Source: Peptococcaceae bacterium (lineage in GTDB: Bacteria; Bacillota; Peptococcia; DRI-13; PHAD01). Taken from it: DNA of 64,000 nt. The notes below the pieces were generated by a model, which was given only the letters and a program-made list of their open reading frames with translations, searched no databases and was not told the origin of the DNA. How positions within the stretch are numbered: the stretch's first letter is position 1; each line of letters opens with the position of its first letter. Location: positions 105,346 to 169,345 of the forward strand of contig JANLFJ010000002.1 of the NCBI GenBank assembly GCA_024655825.1, given 5' to 3'. Positions 53,385-60,998 of the stretch are shown piece after piece. A program made the position numbers and the translations under genes.

Positions 53385-53819
53385 TTACCCGTCATTGTCA
53401 ACGCCTGTTCTTTTTGCCTGGCGGATACGGCCTGTGTAATACTCGATGATTTCCCTCCGCCTTACTATGCCGATAAAAACCCCTTCGTCATCCACCACCG
53501 GAACGAAATTCTGGGTGATGGCAAGGCTGAGCAGGTCTTCCATCCTGGCATCGATGTTCACCGCTTTGTTTTGCCTATGCCTGGGAACTTCTGTCAAAAG
53601 TATTCTATGGGTATTCTCAAAAACTAAGCCCGGCGTGTTTTTCATTTTCCACAGAAGGTCTCCCTCCGTAATGGTTCCCACATATTTTCCTTCGTCATCA
53701 ATCAGGGGAACGGCAGAATAGCGGTGGTACTCCATCTTTTCCATGGCCTGGCGCATCGAAGCCCGGTAGGAAAGATAAACCACGTCCTGCTTAGGAATCA
53801 AAAAGAAAGGTATATTCAT
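53385..53819 (-). CDS. CBS domain pair protein
   Basis: A 144-aa stand-alone Bateman module: HRYSAVPLIDDEGKYVGTITEGDLLW and QNFVPVVDDEGVFIGIVRRREIIEYY. Such proteins bind AMP, ATP or S-adenosyl compounds and act as energy sensors. No partner domain is fused. The gap 53820-54009 up to the next gene shows no recognisable riboswitch, although CTCC before the ribosome site could pair with it. Confidence 0.87.
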   Translation of the reverse strand: MNIPFFLIPKQDVVYLSYRASMRQAMEKMEYHRYSAVPLIDDEGKYVGTITEGDLLWKMKNTPGLVFENTHRILLTEVPRHRQNKAVNIDARMEDLLSLAITQNFVPVVDDEGVFIGIVRRREIIEYYTGRIRQAKRTGVDNDG

Positions 53820-54009
53820 CTTTTGCGGCCATCCTTTCTCATAATAAAAACAAAATTATTAATACTTTGCTTCGCGCAACAATAATGTTAAAGTAAATTA
53901 GAACATCTTACAAGGATCGCCTGGCGAAAAATTTAACCAGCCGCAAGCTCCGCCGGCGCCCGTCGTCCCCACGCGCCGACAATCGTTAAACTCCGAGGAG
54001 GTATACACC

Positions 54010-54990
54010 TTGAAAAAAAGACTCGCCTGTTTGCTTCTCATCCTGGCACTCCAACTTTTTCTTTCCGGCTGCAGCAGACCGGAGAGGCAGGCGGACCGGG
54101 ACATGATTAAACTGGGACTGCTCAGGGTGGAGGACAATCTTCCCTTTTTTGCCGCTGAACAGGATAAACTTTACGAGAAATACGGCCTGCAGGTTGAACT
54201 TGTCACTTTCAACAGCGCCCGGGAGCGAGACATCGCTTTGGAGGCGGGTGAAATAGACGGCGGCCTGGCCGACCTGCTGGCGACAGCCCTTTTCAAAAAA
54301 GGAGGAACTCACGTAAAAGTGGTGGCTTTAGGCCTGGGAGCTGCCCCGGAGGAAGGAAGGTTTGCCATCCTCTCCGCGCCGCAAAGCGGCATTACCTCTC
54401 CGCGGCAGCTGCGGGGAGTGCCTGTCGCCGTTTCATACAACACCATTATTCATTACCTGGCCGAAGAAATGCTGGCGGCTGCCGGCCTTAAACAGAACGA
54501 AATCTCCTTGCAAAACATCCCGGACCTCAGTATTCGCCTCGATTCCCTGCTGGCTGGAAAAGAAGTCCGGGCCGCCCTGCTGCCCGACCCCCTGGCCGCG
54601 CTCGCCGAAAAATCAGGGGCCTGCGCGGTCATTGACGATACCAGGCTTGGCCTCAACCTGTCCCAAACCGTGATCATCTTCCGAGAAGATACGTTGAACA
54701 CAAAACCCTCTGCGGTGAAAGGAGTATTAAGCACTTACCAGGAAGCCGGCGCAAACCTCAACTCGCATCCCCAAAAATACAGGGAACTGGTCCTGGATAA
54801 AGCCCGTATCCCTAAGCCCCTTGAAGACAGCTACGCCATTCCCCATTACTCCCCCCTGCAGCTGCCTACCAGTGAAATGGTGGAAAGAGTCATGAAATGG
54901 ATGGCGGGAAAAGGCCTGCTGGCAAAACCATACGCCTTCGAAGAACTGGTGGAACCAGCTTTTATCCCGCGGAGCGGAGCAAAGAGCTGA
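54010..54990 (+). CDS. ABC transporter substrate-binding lipoprotein (NitT/TauT type)
   Basis: A 326-aa lipoprotein (LFLSGC lipobox) with the SsuA/ThiY/NMT1 fold: KLGLLRVEDNLPFFAAEQDKLYEKYGLQVELVTF, then GEIDGGLADLLATALF. It would capture a small molecule such as a sulfonate, nitrate analogue, taurine or pyrimidine; the substrate is not clear. Start is TTG with GAGGAGG eight bases upstream. It is the first gene of a three-gene transporter operon, one base from the ATPase gene. Confidence 0.87.
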   Translation: MKKRLACLLLILALQLFLSGCSRPERQADRDMIKLGLLRVEDNLPFFAAEQDKLYEKYGLQVELVTFNSARERDIALEAGEIDGGLADLLATALFKKGGTHVKVVALGLGAAPEEGRFAILSAPQSGITSPRQLRGVPVAVSYNTIIHYLAEEMLAAAGLKQNEISLQNIPDLSIRLDSLLAGKEVRAALLPDPLAALAEKSGACAVIDDTRLGLNLSQTVIIFREDTLNTKPSAVKGVLSTYQEAGANLNSHPQKYRELVLDKARIPKPLEDSYAIPHYSPLQLPTSEMVERVMKWMAGKGLLAKPYAFEELVEPAFIPRSGAKS

Positions 54991-54991
54991 C

Positions 54992-55747
54992 ATGTACCAG
55001 CTGATCAACGTCTCGCTGTCTTATAAAACAAAAAACCGCCCCCCTGCGGAAGCGCTGGCGGATATTAATCTCTCCATCAACCCTGGAGAAAGATGGTCTC
55101 TCATCGGACCTTCGGGGAGCGGCAAAAGTTCGCTGCTCCTGATGATGGCCGGGCTGCTCATGCCTACAGGCGGGCGGATACTTTTCCGGGGGGACCCTCT
55201 TGGCGGCCCGGCGCCGGAAGCTGCTCTCATCCTGCAGGATTACGGCCTTTTTCCCTGGAAGACTGTTTATGAAAATGTCCTGCTGGGCCTGACCGTCAAA
55301 AAAATGCCAAAACCGGCCGCGCGGGAAAAGGTGTTCCAGTTTTTGTCCATACTGGGCATCGAGGAACACTGGCATAAATTTCCTGCCCAGCTGTCGGGCG
55401 GGCAGAGGCAAAGAGTAGCCATTGCTAGGGCATTAGCCCAGGAACCCGCCTGTCTCCTGATGGATGAACCCTTTTCCGCGCTGGATGCCCTCACCCGCGA
55501 GCAGCTGCAGGCGATACTCCTGCAGCTGTGGAAGGATTTAAGATTCACCATGTTCCTGGTCACGCACAGCATCGAGGAAGCGGTTTTCCTGGGAAATAAG
55601 ATCGCCGTGCTCTCACCAGCCCCGGGGCGGCTGCTCCATGTGCTGGGCAACAGCGAACAGGAAGGGATAGCACGCAACTCCGCCGGGTTCTACCGGCAGT
55701 GTTCCGCGGTACGTTCCCTGCTGGAGGAGGGTAACCATGTCCGGTAA
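54992..55747 (+). CDS. ABC transporter ATP-binding protein (SsuB/TauB type)
   Basis: A 251-aa ATPase. Walker A is GPSGSGKSS, the Q-loop reads LILQDYGLFPWKTVYENV, the signature is LSGGQRQRVAIARAL and Walker B is CLLMDEPFSALDALTR; HSIEEAVFLG is the switch histidine. The Q-loop wording is typical of nitrate/sulfonate/taurine importers. It overlaps the permease gene by 11 bases. Confidence 0.93.
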   Translation: MYQLINVSLSYKTKNRPPAEALADINLSINPGERWSLIGPSGSGKSSLLLMMAGLLMPTGGRILFRGDPLGGPAPEAALILQDYGLFPWKTVYENVLLGLTVKKMPKPAAREKVFQFLSILGIEEHWHKFPAQLSGGQRQRVAIARALAQEPACLLMDEPFSALDALTREQLQAILLQLWKDLRFTMFLVTHSIEEAVFLGNKIAVLSPAPGRLLHVLGNSEQEGIARNSAGFYRQCSAVRSLLEEGNHVR

Positions 55748-56480
55748 AACGCGAGGTTATCTCTCCGCCCTGCTCTTTGTCGTACTGTCCTGGCACCTCT
55801 TATCGCTTATTCTTGACAAACCGTTCTTCCCGCAGCCCTTCCCCGTGATGAGGGAACTCCTTTTCCGCACCCTTCACGGCAACCTGCCTGGTCATTTCCT
55901 GGTCAGCGTTTACCGGGTGTTGGCCAGCCTCATTATCTCTTTTGTCCTGGCGGTTCCCCTGGGACTTGTCGTAGGAAGAAACCCCGCCCTGGACAGGCTC
56001 GTTTCTCCCGTCATCTACCTGCTGTACCCGCTGCCCAAAACCGTCTTTTTGCCGCTGATCGTCGTGCTGCTCGGACTGGGTGATTCCCCAAAAATTTTAC
56101 TTATTTCCCTCATCATCTTTTTCCAGATCCTTGTGGCTGCCCGTGACGCCGCCAAAGACATCGCCCCCCAGTGGGTCCTCTCCATGAAGTCGCTGCATGC
56201 GACCAGGTGGCAGGTATACCGCCACCTGGTATGGCCTTCCTGCCTCCCGAATATCTTTACGTCCCTAAGGATCAGCCTGGGTACAGCCATCGCCGTGCTC
56301 TTCTTGGCGGAAACCTTTGCCTCCACAGATGGCCTGGGCTATTTCATCCTTGACACCATGGAGAAAAGAGAATTCGCCGCGATGTACGCTGGAATACTGG
56401 CCATGGGGCTGCTGGGAGTCGCCAGCTACTTGCTCGTCGACCTTTTGGAAAACCGCTTTTGCCGCTGGAACAGGTTCTAA
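55737..56480 (+). CDS. ABC transporter permease (SsuC/TauC type)
   Basis: A 247-aa permease with about six membrane segments. SVYRVLASLIISFVLAVPLGLVVGRN and the EAA-loop region QWVLSMKSLHATRWQVYRHLVWPSCLPNI fit the BPD-transport-1 family of sulfonate/taurine/pyrimidine importers. It completes the operon and is followed by a strong terminator. Confidence 0.92.
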   Translation: MSGKTRGYLSALLFVVLSWHLLSLILDKPFFPQPFPVMRELLFRTLHGNLPGHFLVSVYRVLASLIISFVLAVPLGLVVGRNPALDRLVSPVIYLLYPLPKTVFLPLIVVLLGLGDSPKILLISLIIFFQILVAARDAAKDIAPQWVLSMKSLHATRWQVYRHLVWPSCLPNIFTSLRISLGTAIAVLFLAETFASTDGLGYFILDTMEKREFAAMYAGILAMGLLGVASYLLVDLLENRFCRWNRF

Positions 56481-56487
56481 TGCCGGA

Positions 56488-56515
56488 GCCGGCCGGGGTA
56501 ACCCGGCCGGCATTA
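56488..56515 (+). terminator. Intrinsic terminator after the importer operon
   Basis: A 10-bp perfect GC stem GCCGGCCGGG/CCCGGCCGGC with a 4-nt loop, followed by ATTATTATAA. The T-run is imperfect but the stem is very strong. Confidence 0.7.
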
Positions 56516-56557
56516 TTATAAGACAGTCAATCACAGTAAATTTCGCTAAATAATTTT

Positions 56558-56609
56558 ATGGACATATGCCCATAATATATGTTATACTACTAATGAGCAT
56601 ATGCTTATT
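56558..56609 (+). promoter_or_regulatory. Promoter with two CATATG-centred palindromes
   Basis: TGGACA and TATACT are separated by 18 bases. One palindrome, ATGGACATATGCCCAT (56558-56573), overlaps the -35, and a second, AATGAGCATATGCTTATT (56592-56609), covers the predicted start site. The centres are 35 bases apart. This arrangement suits a repressor. A related GACATATGTC palindrome lies at the mrp promoter. Confidence 0.65.
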
Positions 56610-56652
56610 AACACCCAAGAATACCATTTAATAAACCAGGAGGATGAATGAA

Positions 56653-57015
56653 ATGAAGTTAGCTGTGAGCTCGAAGGGCGAAAACCCTGACAGTCCCCTC
56701 GACGAAAGGTTCGGACGGGCGCCCTTTTTTATCGTCTATGACCTGGAAAACGACACCTGCACCTGCATCGACAACAAGCAGAATTACAACTCCCCGCAGG
56801 GCGCCGGAATCCAGTCGGCCCAAAATGTCGTCAATGCCGGCGCAGGCGTAGTAATCACTGGAAACGTAGGACCGAAAGCTTTCCAGGTCCTTAAAGCCTC
56901 CGGCGTGAAAGTGTGCCTGGCAGAGGGAATGACCGTAAAGGAAGCCATCAACATGTACAAGCAAGGACGGCTGTCAACAGCCGAGACTAACAATATTGAA
57001 GGCCACTGGGTCTAA
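56653..57015 (+). CDS. NifB/NifX family Mo-Fe cluster-binding protein
   Basis: A 120-aa protein of the dinitrogenase FeMo-cofactor-binding fold: MKLAVSSKG, SPLDERFGRAPFFIVYDLE and VVNAGAGVVITGNVGPKAFQVL. The family carries or buffers Fe-S and Fe-Mo clusters; most members in non-nitrogen-fixing anaerobes have no proven role. The ATG at 56653 has AGGAGG nine bases upstream; earlier ATGs at 56644 and 56648 sit too close to or out of frame with it. It is first in an operon with two ferredoxin-fused MinD-type ATPases. Confidence 0.88.
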   Translation: MKLAVSSKGENPDSPLDERFGRAPFFIVYDLENDTCTCIDNKQNYNSPQGAGIQSAQNVVNAGAGVVITGNVGPKAFQVLKASGVKVCLAEGMTVKEAINMYKQGRLSTAETNNIEGHWV

Positions 57016-57054
57016 ATTAGCGTTAAACTGAATCAACCGGAGGATTAAATATAT

Positions 57055-57906
57055 ATGAATATCGCCATAGCCAGCGGTAAGGGCGGCACCGGCAAAACAA
57101 CCGTCGCCACGAACCTTGCCTTTTATCTTCAACACCACGCCAAAGAAGATGTCGCGCTTCTGGACTGCGATGTGGAAGAGCCCAACTGCCATCTTTTTCT
57201 AAAATCGGTCTGCCTGGAAACAAAGAAAGTGATCCTGCCCGTTCCTTCGCTTGACCCCGATAAGTGTACGGGCTGCGGAAAATGCTCGGAAATCTGCCAG
57301 TTTGCAGCCATTGCCTGCATCAAGGGAAAAGTCCTGACCTTTCCTGAACTCTGCCATGGCTGCGGCGGCTGCATTCTGGCCTGCCCCGCCGGGGCGCTTT
57401 CGGAGCAAGAACGGGAGATAGGAACAGTAGAAACCGGCACCAGCGGAAAAATAAAAACGGTATACGGCCAACTGCGGGTGGGTGAAGCCATGTCTCCGCC
57501 GCTCATCAGGGCGGTGAAGAGTCACGCTCAAAATGGACAAATCAACATAATCGACTCGCCGCCGGGAACTTCCTGCCCCGTTATCCAGGCTGTTAAAGGC
57601 TGCGATTTTGTCCTTTTGGTCACCGAACCCACCCCCTTTGGTTTAAACGACCTGTCGCTGGCGGTAGAGATGGTCCGCGTGCTCGGCCTTCCTTTCGCCG
57701 TGGGGATAAACCGGTCTACCATCGGGGACGAGAAAGTACGGGAATACTGCCGGAATGAAAAAATCCCCATCATCCTGGAAATACCGGAAGACAGGGAAAT
57801 CGCCAGTATGTATTCACGCGGCCGCTTGGTTCTGGAATCTCTCCCCCACTATATGGAAAAATTCGAAAAGCTCTACCTACAGCTTAAGGAGGTCATCCCA
57901 TGTTGA
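57055..57906 (+). CDS. MinD-superfamily P-loop ATPase with inserted ferredoxin domain (copy 1)
   Basis: A 283-aa protein. The deviant Walker A GKGGTGKTT is at residues 8-16; a two-cluster ferredoxin insert at about 62-112 contains CTGCGKCSEIC and CHGCGGCILAC; the second half has IIDSPPGTSCPVIQAV. Proteins of this type come in tandem pairs beside NifX-like proteins and are thought to handle metal clusters with ATP, by analogy with CooC, NifH and Mrp. It overlaps the next gene by seven bases. Confidence 0.9.
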   Translation: MNIAIASGKGGTGKTTVATNLAFYLQHHAKEDVALLDCDVEEPNCHLFLKSVCLETKKVILPVPSLDPDKCTGCGKCSEICQFAAIACIKGKVLTFPELCHGCGGCILACPAGALSEQEREIGTVETGTSGKIKTVYGQLRVGEAMSPPLIRAVKSHAQNGQINIIDSPPGTSCPVIQAVKGCDFVLLVTEPTPFGLNDLSLAVEMVRVLGLPFAVGINRSTIGDEKVREYCRNEKIPIILEIPEDREIASMYSRGRLVLESLPHYMEKFEKLYLQLKEVIPC

Positions 57907-58769
57907 AGGAACTGGTAGTTATCAGCGGCAAGGGCGGCACCGGCAAAACAAGCATAGTGGCGGCGCTGGCCAGCCTGTTGAATAATAAAGTCCTGGCAGA
58001 CTGCGACGTGGATGCCGCCGACCTCCATCTGGTACTGCAGCCGCAAATCCTGGAAAAAAAAGAGTTCTGGAGCGGGAAAACAGCCAGCATCAACCGTGAA
58101 AACTGCGCCGAATGCGGAAAATGCCTGGAACTGTGCCGCTTTGCCGCCATCAGTAATGATTACGCCATAGACAACATTGCCTGCGAGGGCTGCGGCGTGT
58201 GCGCTTACTTTTGCCCGGCAGGGGCCATCGACCTGAAAGACAACCTGTGCGGGCACATCTTCGTATCCCGGACCCCCCACGGCCCGATGGTTCACGCCAG
58301 GCTGGATATAGCCGAAGAAAACTCCGGAAAACTTGTCAGCCAGGTGAGAACCCAGGCCCGCGCGCTGGCATATGCGGAAAAGCGCAGCGCTGTCATTGTG
58401 GACGGACCGCCGGGCACAGGCTGCCCGGTCATCGCTTCCATTTCCGGCGCCAGCACGGTCCTGGTAGTGACCGAACCGACAGTGTCGGGAATACACGACC
58501 TGGAAAGAGTACTGGAACTGGCCAGGCATTTCCGCATCCCGGCCATTGTCTGCATCAACAAATGGGACATCAACCCCGGCATCTCTGCATCAATAACGAA
58601 CAAATGTGAGCAAATCGAAGCAAGAGTAGTGGGTCAAATACCCTATGACGGCGCCGTAACCAGGGCCCAGGTCCAGGGAATTAGCGTTCTGGAATACGAC
58701 CCCGGTTCCCCGGCGTCATTAGAACTGCAAAAGTTAGGTAAAGTGGTTGAATCGTTATTAAATCAGTAA
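57900..58769 (+). CDS. MinD-superfamily P-loop ATPase with inserted ferredoxin domain (copy 2)
   Basis: A 289-aa paralogue of the preceding gene: Walker A GKGGTGKTS, ferredoxin motifs CAECGKCLELC and CEGCGVCAYFC, then IVDGPPGTGCPVIASI. The two copies may form a heterodimer. The overlap with copy 1 implies coupled translation. It is followed by a second NifX-like gene, so the operon order is NifX-ATPase-ATPase-NifX. Confidence 0.9.
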   Translation: MLKELVVISGKGGTGKTSIVAALASLLNNKVLADCDVDAADLHLVLQPQILEKKEFWSGKTASINRENCAECGKCLELCRFAAISNDYAIDNIACEGCGVCAYFCPAGAIDLKDNLCGHIFVSRTPHGPMVHARLDIAEENSGKLVSQVRTQARALAYAEKRSAVIVDGPPGTGCPVIASISGASTVLVVTEPTVSGIHDLERVLELARHFRIPAIVCINKWDINPGISASITNKCEQIEARVVGQIPYDGAVTRAQVQGISVLEYDPGSPASLELQKLGKVVESLLNQ

Positions 58770-58802
58770 ACCGGCATAAACATGAAAAAGGAGAGAAAAA
58801 AA

Positions 58803-59141
58803 ATGATCATCGCCCTGCCTGTTATAAACAACCAGCTCTGCATGCATTTTGGACACTGCGAGGTTTTTGCCTTCTATGAAGTGGATGAAAAAGAAAAAAG
58901 AATAATTAAGAAAACCTTTCTCACCCCGCCTCCTCACCAGCCCGGAGTGCTTCCCCCATGGATCAAAAGCCAGGGCAGCAACCTGGTTATTACCGGGGGA
59001 ATGGGGCGCCGGGCCCAGGACCTTTTTGAAGAAGCGGGAATAAAAATAATCATCGGCGCTCCCGCAGCCAGCCCCGATGAAATCGTCCAAAGTTATCTCA
59101 ACAATACGCTGCAAACCGGCAAGAATGTCTGCGACCATTAA
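58803..59141 (+). CDS. NifB/NifX family cluster-binding protein (second copy)
   Basis: A 112-aa protein with MIIALPVINNQLCMHFGHCEVFAFYEVD, NLVITGGMGRRAQDLF and ASPDEIVQSYL. The FGHCEVF motif is of the type that binds Fe-S clusters in this family. The ATG at 58803 follows AAGGAGAG; an ATG at 58782 precedes the ribosome site. Its end overlaps the convergent DUF134 gene by four bases. Confidence 0.88.
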   Translation: MIIALPVINNQLCMHFGHCEVFAFYEVDEKEKRIIKKTFLTPPPHQPGVLPPWIKSQGSNLVITGGMGRRAQDLFEEAGIKIIIGAPAASPDEIVQSYLNNTLQTGKNVCDH

Positions 59142-59560
59142 TCTATATTATTTTTACGCTCTGTTTCTTCCCCGCAGCGGGGACACCTCACCAAATCGTG
59201 ACCGTGACCGTGCCTTCCGAAAGGCGGGCCAAACCTGTAACCGCAGGCTTCGCATTTCAGCCACTGGTCGGCCAGGCGGTAATTTCCGCCTTCAATGCGA
59301 ATGGCCTTGCCGTTTATGACGGCATCGGCCAGCTTGGCCCTGGCCGTGGTCAGGATCCTTTGAAAAGTCGGCCTGGAGATGTTCATCCTTTCGGCGCCTT
59401 CTTCCTGCTCCAGTCCTTCCAGGTCCTTCAGTCGTATGGCTTCAACTTCTTCCAGACCTAAAACCAGTTCTTCCAACTGCCACTTTGGGACCCCGGCCGG
59501 CTTAAAATAAGTGACCTGCGGTTCATATTCAACGCGTCGCCATTTTGGAGGCCTTGGCAT
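59138..59560 (-). CDS. DUF134 domain-containing DNA-binding protein
   Basis: A 140-aa protein. The start MPRPPKWRRVEYEPQVTYFKP is typical of DUF134, and a sigma-70-region-4-like helix-turn-helix follows (EEVEAIRLKDLEGLEQEEGAERMNISRPTFQRIL, about 36-70). A C-terminal zinc-ribbon-like part has CEACGYRF and CPRCGEE. DUF134 proteins are predicted regulators often linked to NifX-like genes. Here it is surrounded by Fe-S genes whose two outer promoters share a CATATG palindrome, so it is the best candidate to bind it (inference). Confidence 0.85.
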   Translation of the reverse strand: MPRPPKWRRVEYEPQVTYFKPAGVPKWQLEELVLGLEEVEAIRLKDLEGLEQEEGAERMNISRPTFQRILTTARAKLADAVINGKAIRIEGGNYRLADQWLKCEACGYRFGPPFGRHGHGHDLVRCPRCGEETERKNNID

Positions 59561-59581
59561 GCAAACCCCTCTCTTTCGTGG

Positions 59582-59977
59582 TTATACTATTTTGACATTA
59601 TCGTCGTCACGCAGGGATCTGACGATGTAATCCAGGATGGCTCTCTGCAAAGCTCCTGCCCCCAGGTTGGAACAATGCGCTTTGGTTTCCGGAAGACCGC
59701 CCAAGTAATGGAGTATGTCTTCATCGGTTATCTCGCAGGCTTCATCAATGGTTTTGCCGTTCGCCAGTTCGGTCATGGCGCTGCCGCAGGCAACGGCAGC
59801 CGGGCAGCCTGCAATCTTGAATTTGATGTCAACAATCCTGTCTTCTTTTACCCTCAAGAACACCTTGATATAGTCGCCGCAGGAAGGGTCCCCCATGGTG
59901 CCTACCCCGTCCGGATCATCCATCTCGCCAAGGTTCCGCGGGTTCAGGAAGTGGTCCAGTATTTTTTCGTTGTACAT
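59582..59977 (-). CDS. NifU/IscU-like iron-sulfur cluster assembly scaffold
   Basis: A 131-aa protein: YNEKILDHFLNPRNLGEMDDPDGVG, then the three scaffold cysteines in GDPSCGDYI (about 36), KIAGCPAAVACGSA (about 60) and KAHCSNLG (about 102). It builds a transient Fe-S cluster and passes it on. The ATG at 59977 has GGGGAGG upstream; an in-frame GTG at 59992 does not. It lies between DUF134 and mrp on the same strand. Confidence 0.9.
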   Translation of the reverse strand: MYNEKILDHFLNPRNLGEMDDPDGVGTMGDPSCGDYIKVFLRVKEDRIVDIKFKIAGCPAAVACGSAMTELANGKTIDEACEITDEDILHYLGGLPETKAHCSNLGAGALQRAILDYIVRSLRDDDNVKIV

Positions 59978-60053
59978 AATTTTCCTCCCCACATCACTAC
60001 CTGTATCTTATCATTTTACCCTGTTTTGTAAAAGCCTCTCCGCATTCAACGGT

Positions 60054-60083
60054 AAAAAGCCGCCGGTCGCCGGCAGCTTTTTT
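60054..60083. terminator. Intrinsic terminator after mrp
   Basis: A stem AAAAAGC-GCCGG/CCGGC-GCTTTTT with single mismatches and a 3-nt loop. It has T-runs in both directions and lies just downstream of mrp on the minus strand. Confidence 0.75.
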
Positions 60084-60085
60084 AT

Positions 60086-60919
60086 TTACTGTTTTTTGTT
60101 CGCCTGTTCCGTCAGGAAATCTATTTCCAGCAAATCCGCTCCCGGCGACTCCTCGATCCTGCCTTCATCCCCGAGGCTGCTGACGGACGGCTCCAGGGGA
60201 AGCGTTCCCACAACCGGGAATTTGAATTCCTGGCTTATCAAGCCGGCCTTTCCCTCGCCGAAAGGAAACACCCTCTGCTTGCAGGCAGGGCATTCCAGGT
60301 AGCTCATGTTTTCCACAATTCCCAGCAAGGGAACCTTCATTTTTTCGGCCATTTTGACCGCCTTGCGGACAACCATTTGCGCCAGGTCCTGCGGAGAAGT
60401 GACCACCACCACTCCATTTAAAGGTATTGTTTGCATCACTGTTAGAGGGGCGTCTCCCGTGCCTGGAGGCAGGTCAACGAAAAGGTAATCCAAATCGCCC
60501 CAGACGACTTCCTCCCAGAACTGCTTTATCGCTCCTGAGATTATGGGCCCGCGCCAGATGACGGGTTCGTCCTCACTGGGCAGCAGCAGGTTTATGGATA
60601 TTATTTCTATACCCTTTCTGCTCCTGATGGGCAGTATGCCCAATTCCGTAACCGGCGGAGCGGAACTCAAACCAAAAAGCTTTGGTATGCTCGGCCCGGT
60701 AATATCGGCATCCAGTATGCCCACTTTATATCCCCTTTTCCTGTAGGCAACAGCTAAAAGGGCCGTTACGGTTGACTTGCCTACACCTCCCTTCCCGCTC
60801 ATCACCGCTATCACGTGTTTGACGTTGTTAAGCCCGGACGCCTTGCCCTGCTGTTCGCCGGTACAACGGCCCTGGTCCTTTTCTTCACAGCTGCTGCAGC
60901 TGCCTGTGCATTCTGGCAT
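60086..60919 (-). CDS. mrp: Mrp/NBP35 family Fe-S carrier ATPase
   Basis: A 277-aa protein. The N-terminal Cys cluster (CTGSCSSCEEKDQGRC) is of NBP35 type; Walker A is GKGGVGKST (about 42), then DADITGPSIP, DLPPGTGDAPLTV and the C-terminal CPAC motif that holds a bridging cluster. It transfers Fe-S clusters to target proteins with ATP turnover. Its own promoter, with a CATATG palindrome over the -35, suggests shared control with the NifX-like operon at 56.6 kb. Confidence 0.92.
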   Translation of the reverse strand: MPECTGSCSSCEEKDQGRCTGEQQGKASGLNNVKHVIAVMSGKGGVGKSTVTALLAVAYRKRGYKVGILDADITGPSIPKLFGLSSAPPVTELGILPIRSRKGIEIISINLLLPSEDEPVIWRGPIISGAIKQFWEEVVWGDLDYLFVDLPPGTGDAPLTVMQTIPLNGVVVVTSPQDLAQMVVRKAVKMAEKMKVPLLGIVENMSYLECPACKQRVFPFGEGKAGLISQEFKFPVVGTLPLEPSVSSLGDEGRIEESPGADLLEIDFLTEQANKKQ

Positions 60920-60966
60920 ATCGAATCCTCCTTGTCATGTTTCTTCTAGCAGGTAGCACCGGGAAT

Positions 60967-60995
60967 AGCATACACCTGTTTTGGACATATGTCAA
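60967..60995 (-). promoter_or_regulatory. mrp promoter with GACATATGTC palindrome
   Basis: On the minus strand, TTGACA and TATGCT are separated by 17 bases. The perfect palindrome GACATATGTC (60984-60993) overlaps the -35 and matches the palindromes found at 56558-56609. Confidence 0.65.
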
Positions 60996-60998
60996 TAA

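Noticed and set aside
53820..54009. Riboswitch upstream of the SsuABC/TauABC-type importer
   Set aside because: I looked for TPP, ykkC/guanidine, SAM and cobalamin segments and saw none; only a short possible pairing with the ribosome site.
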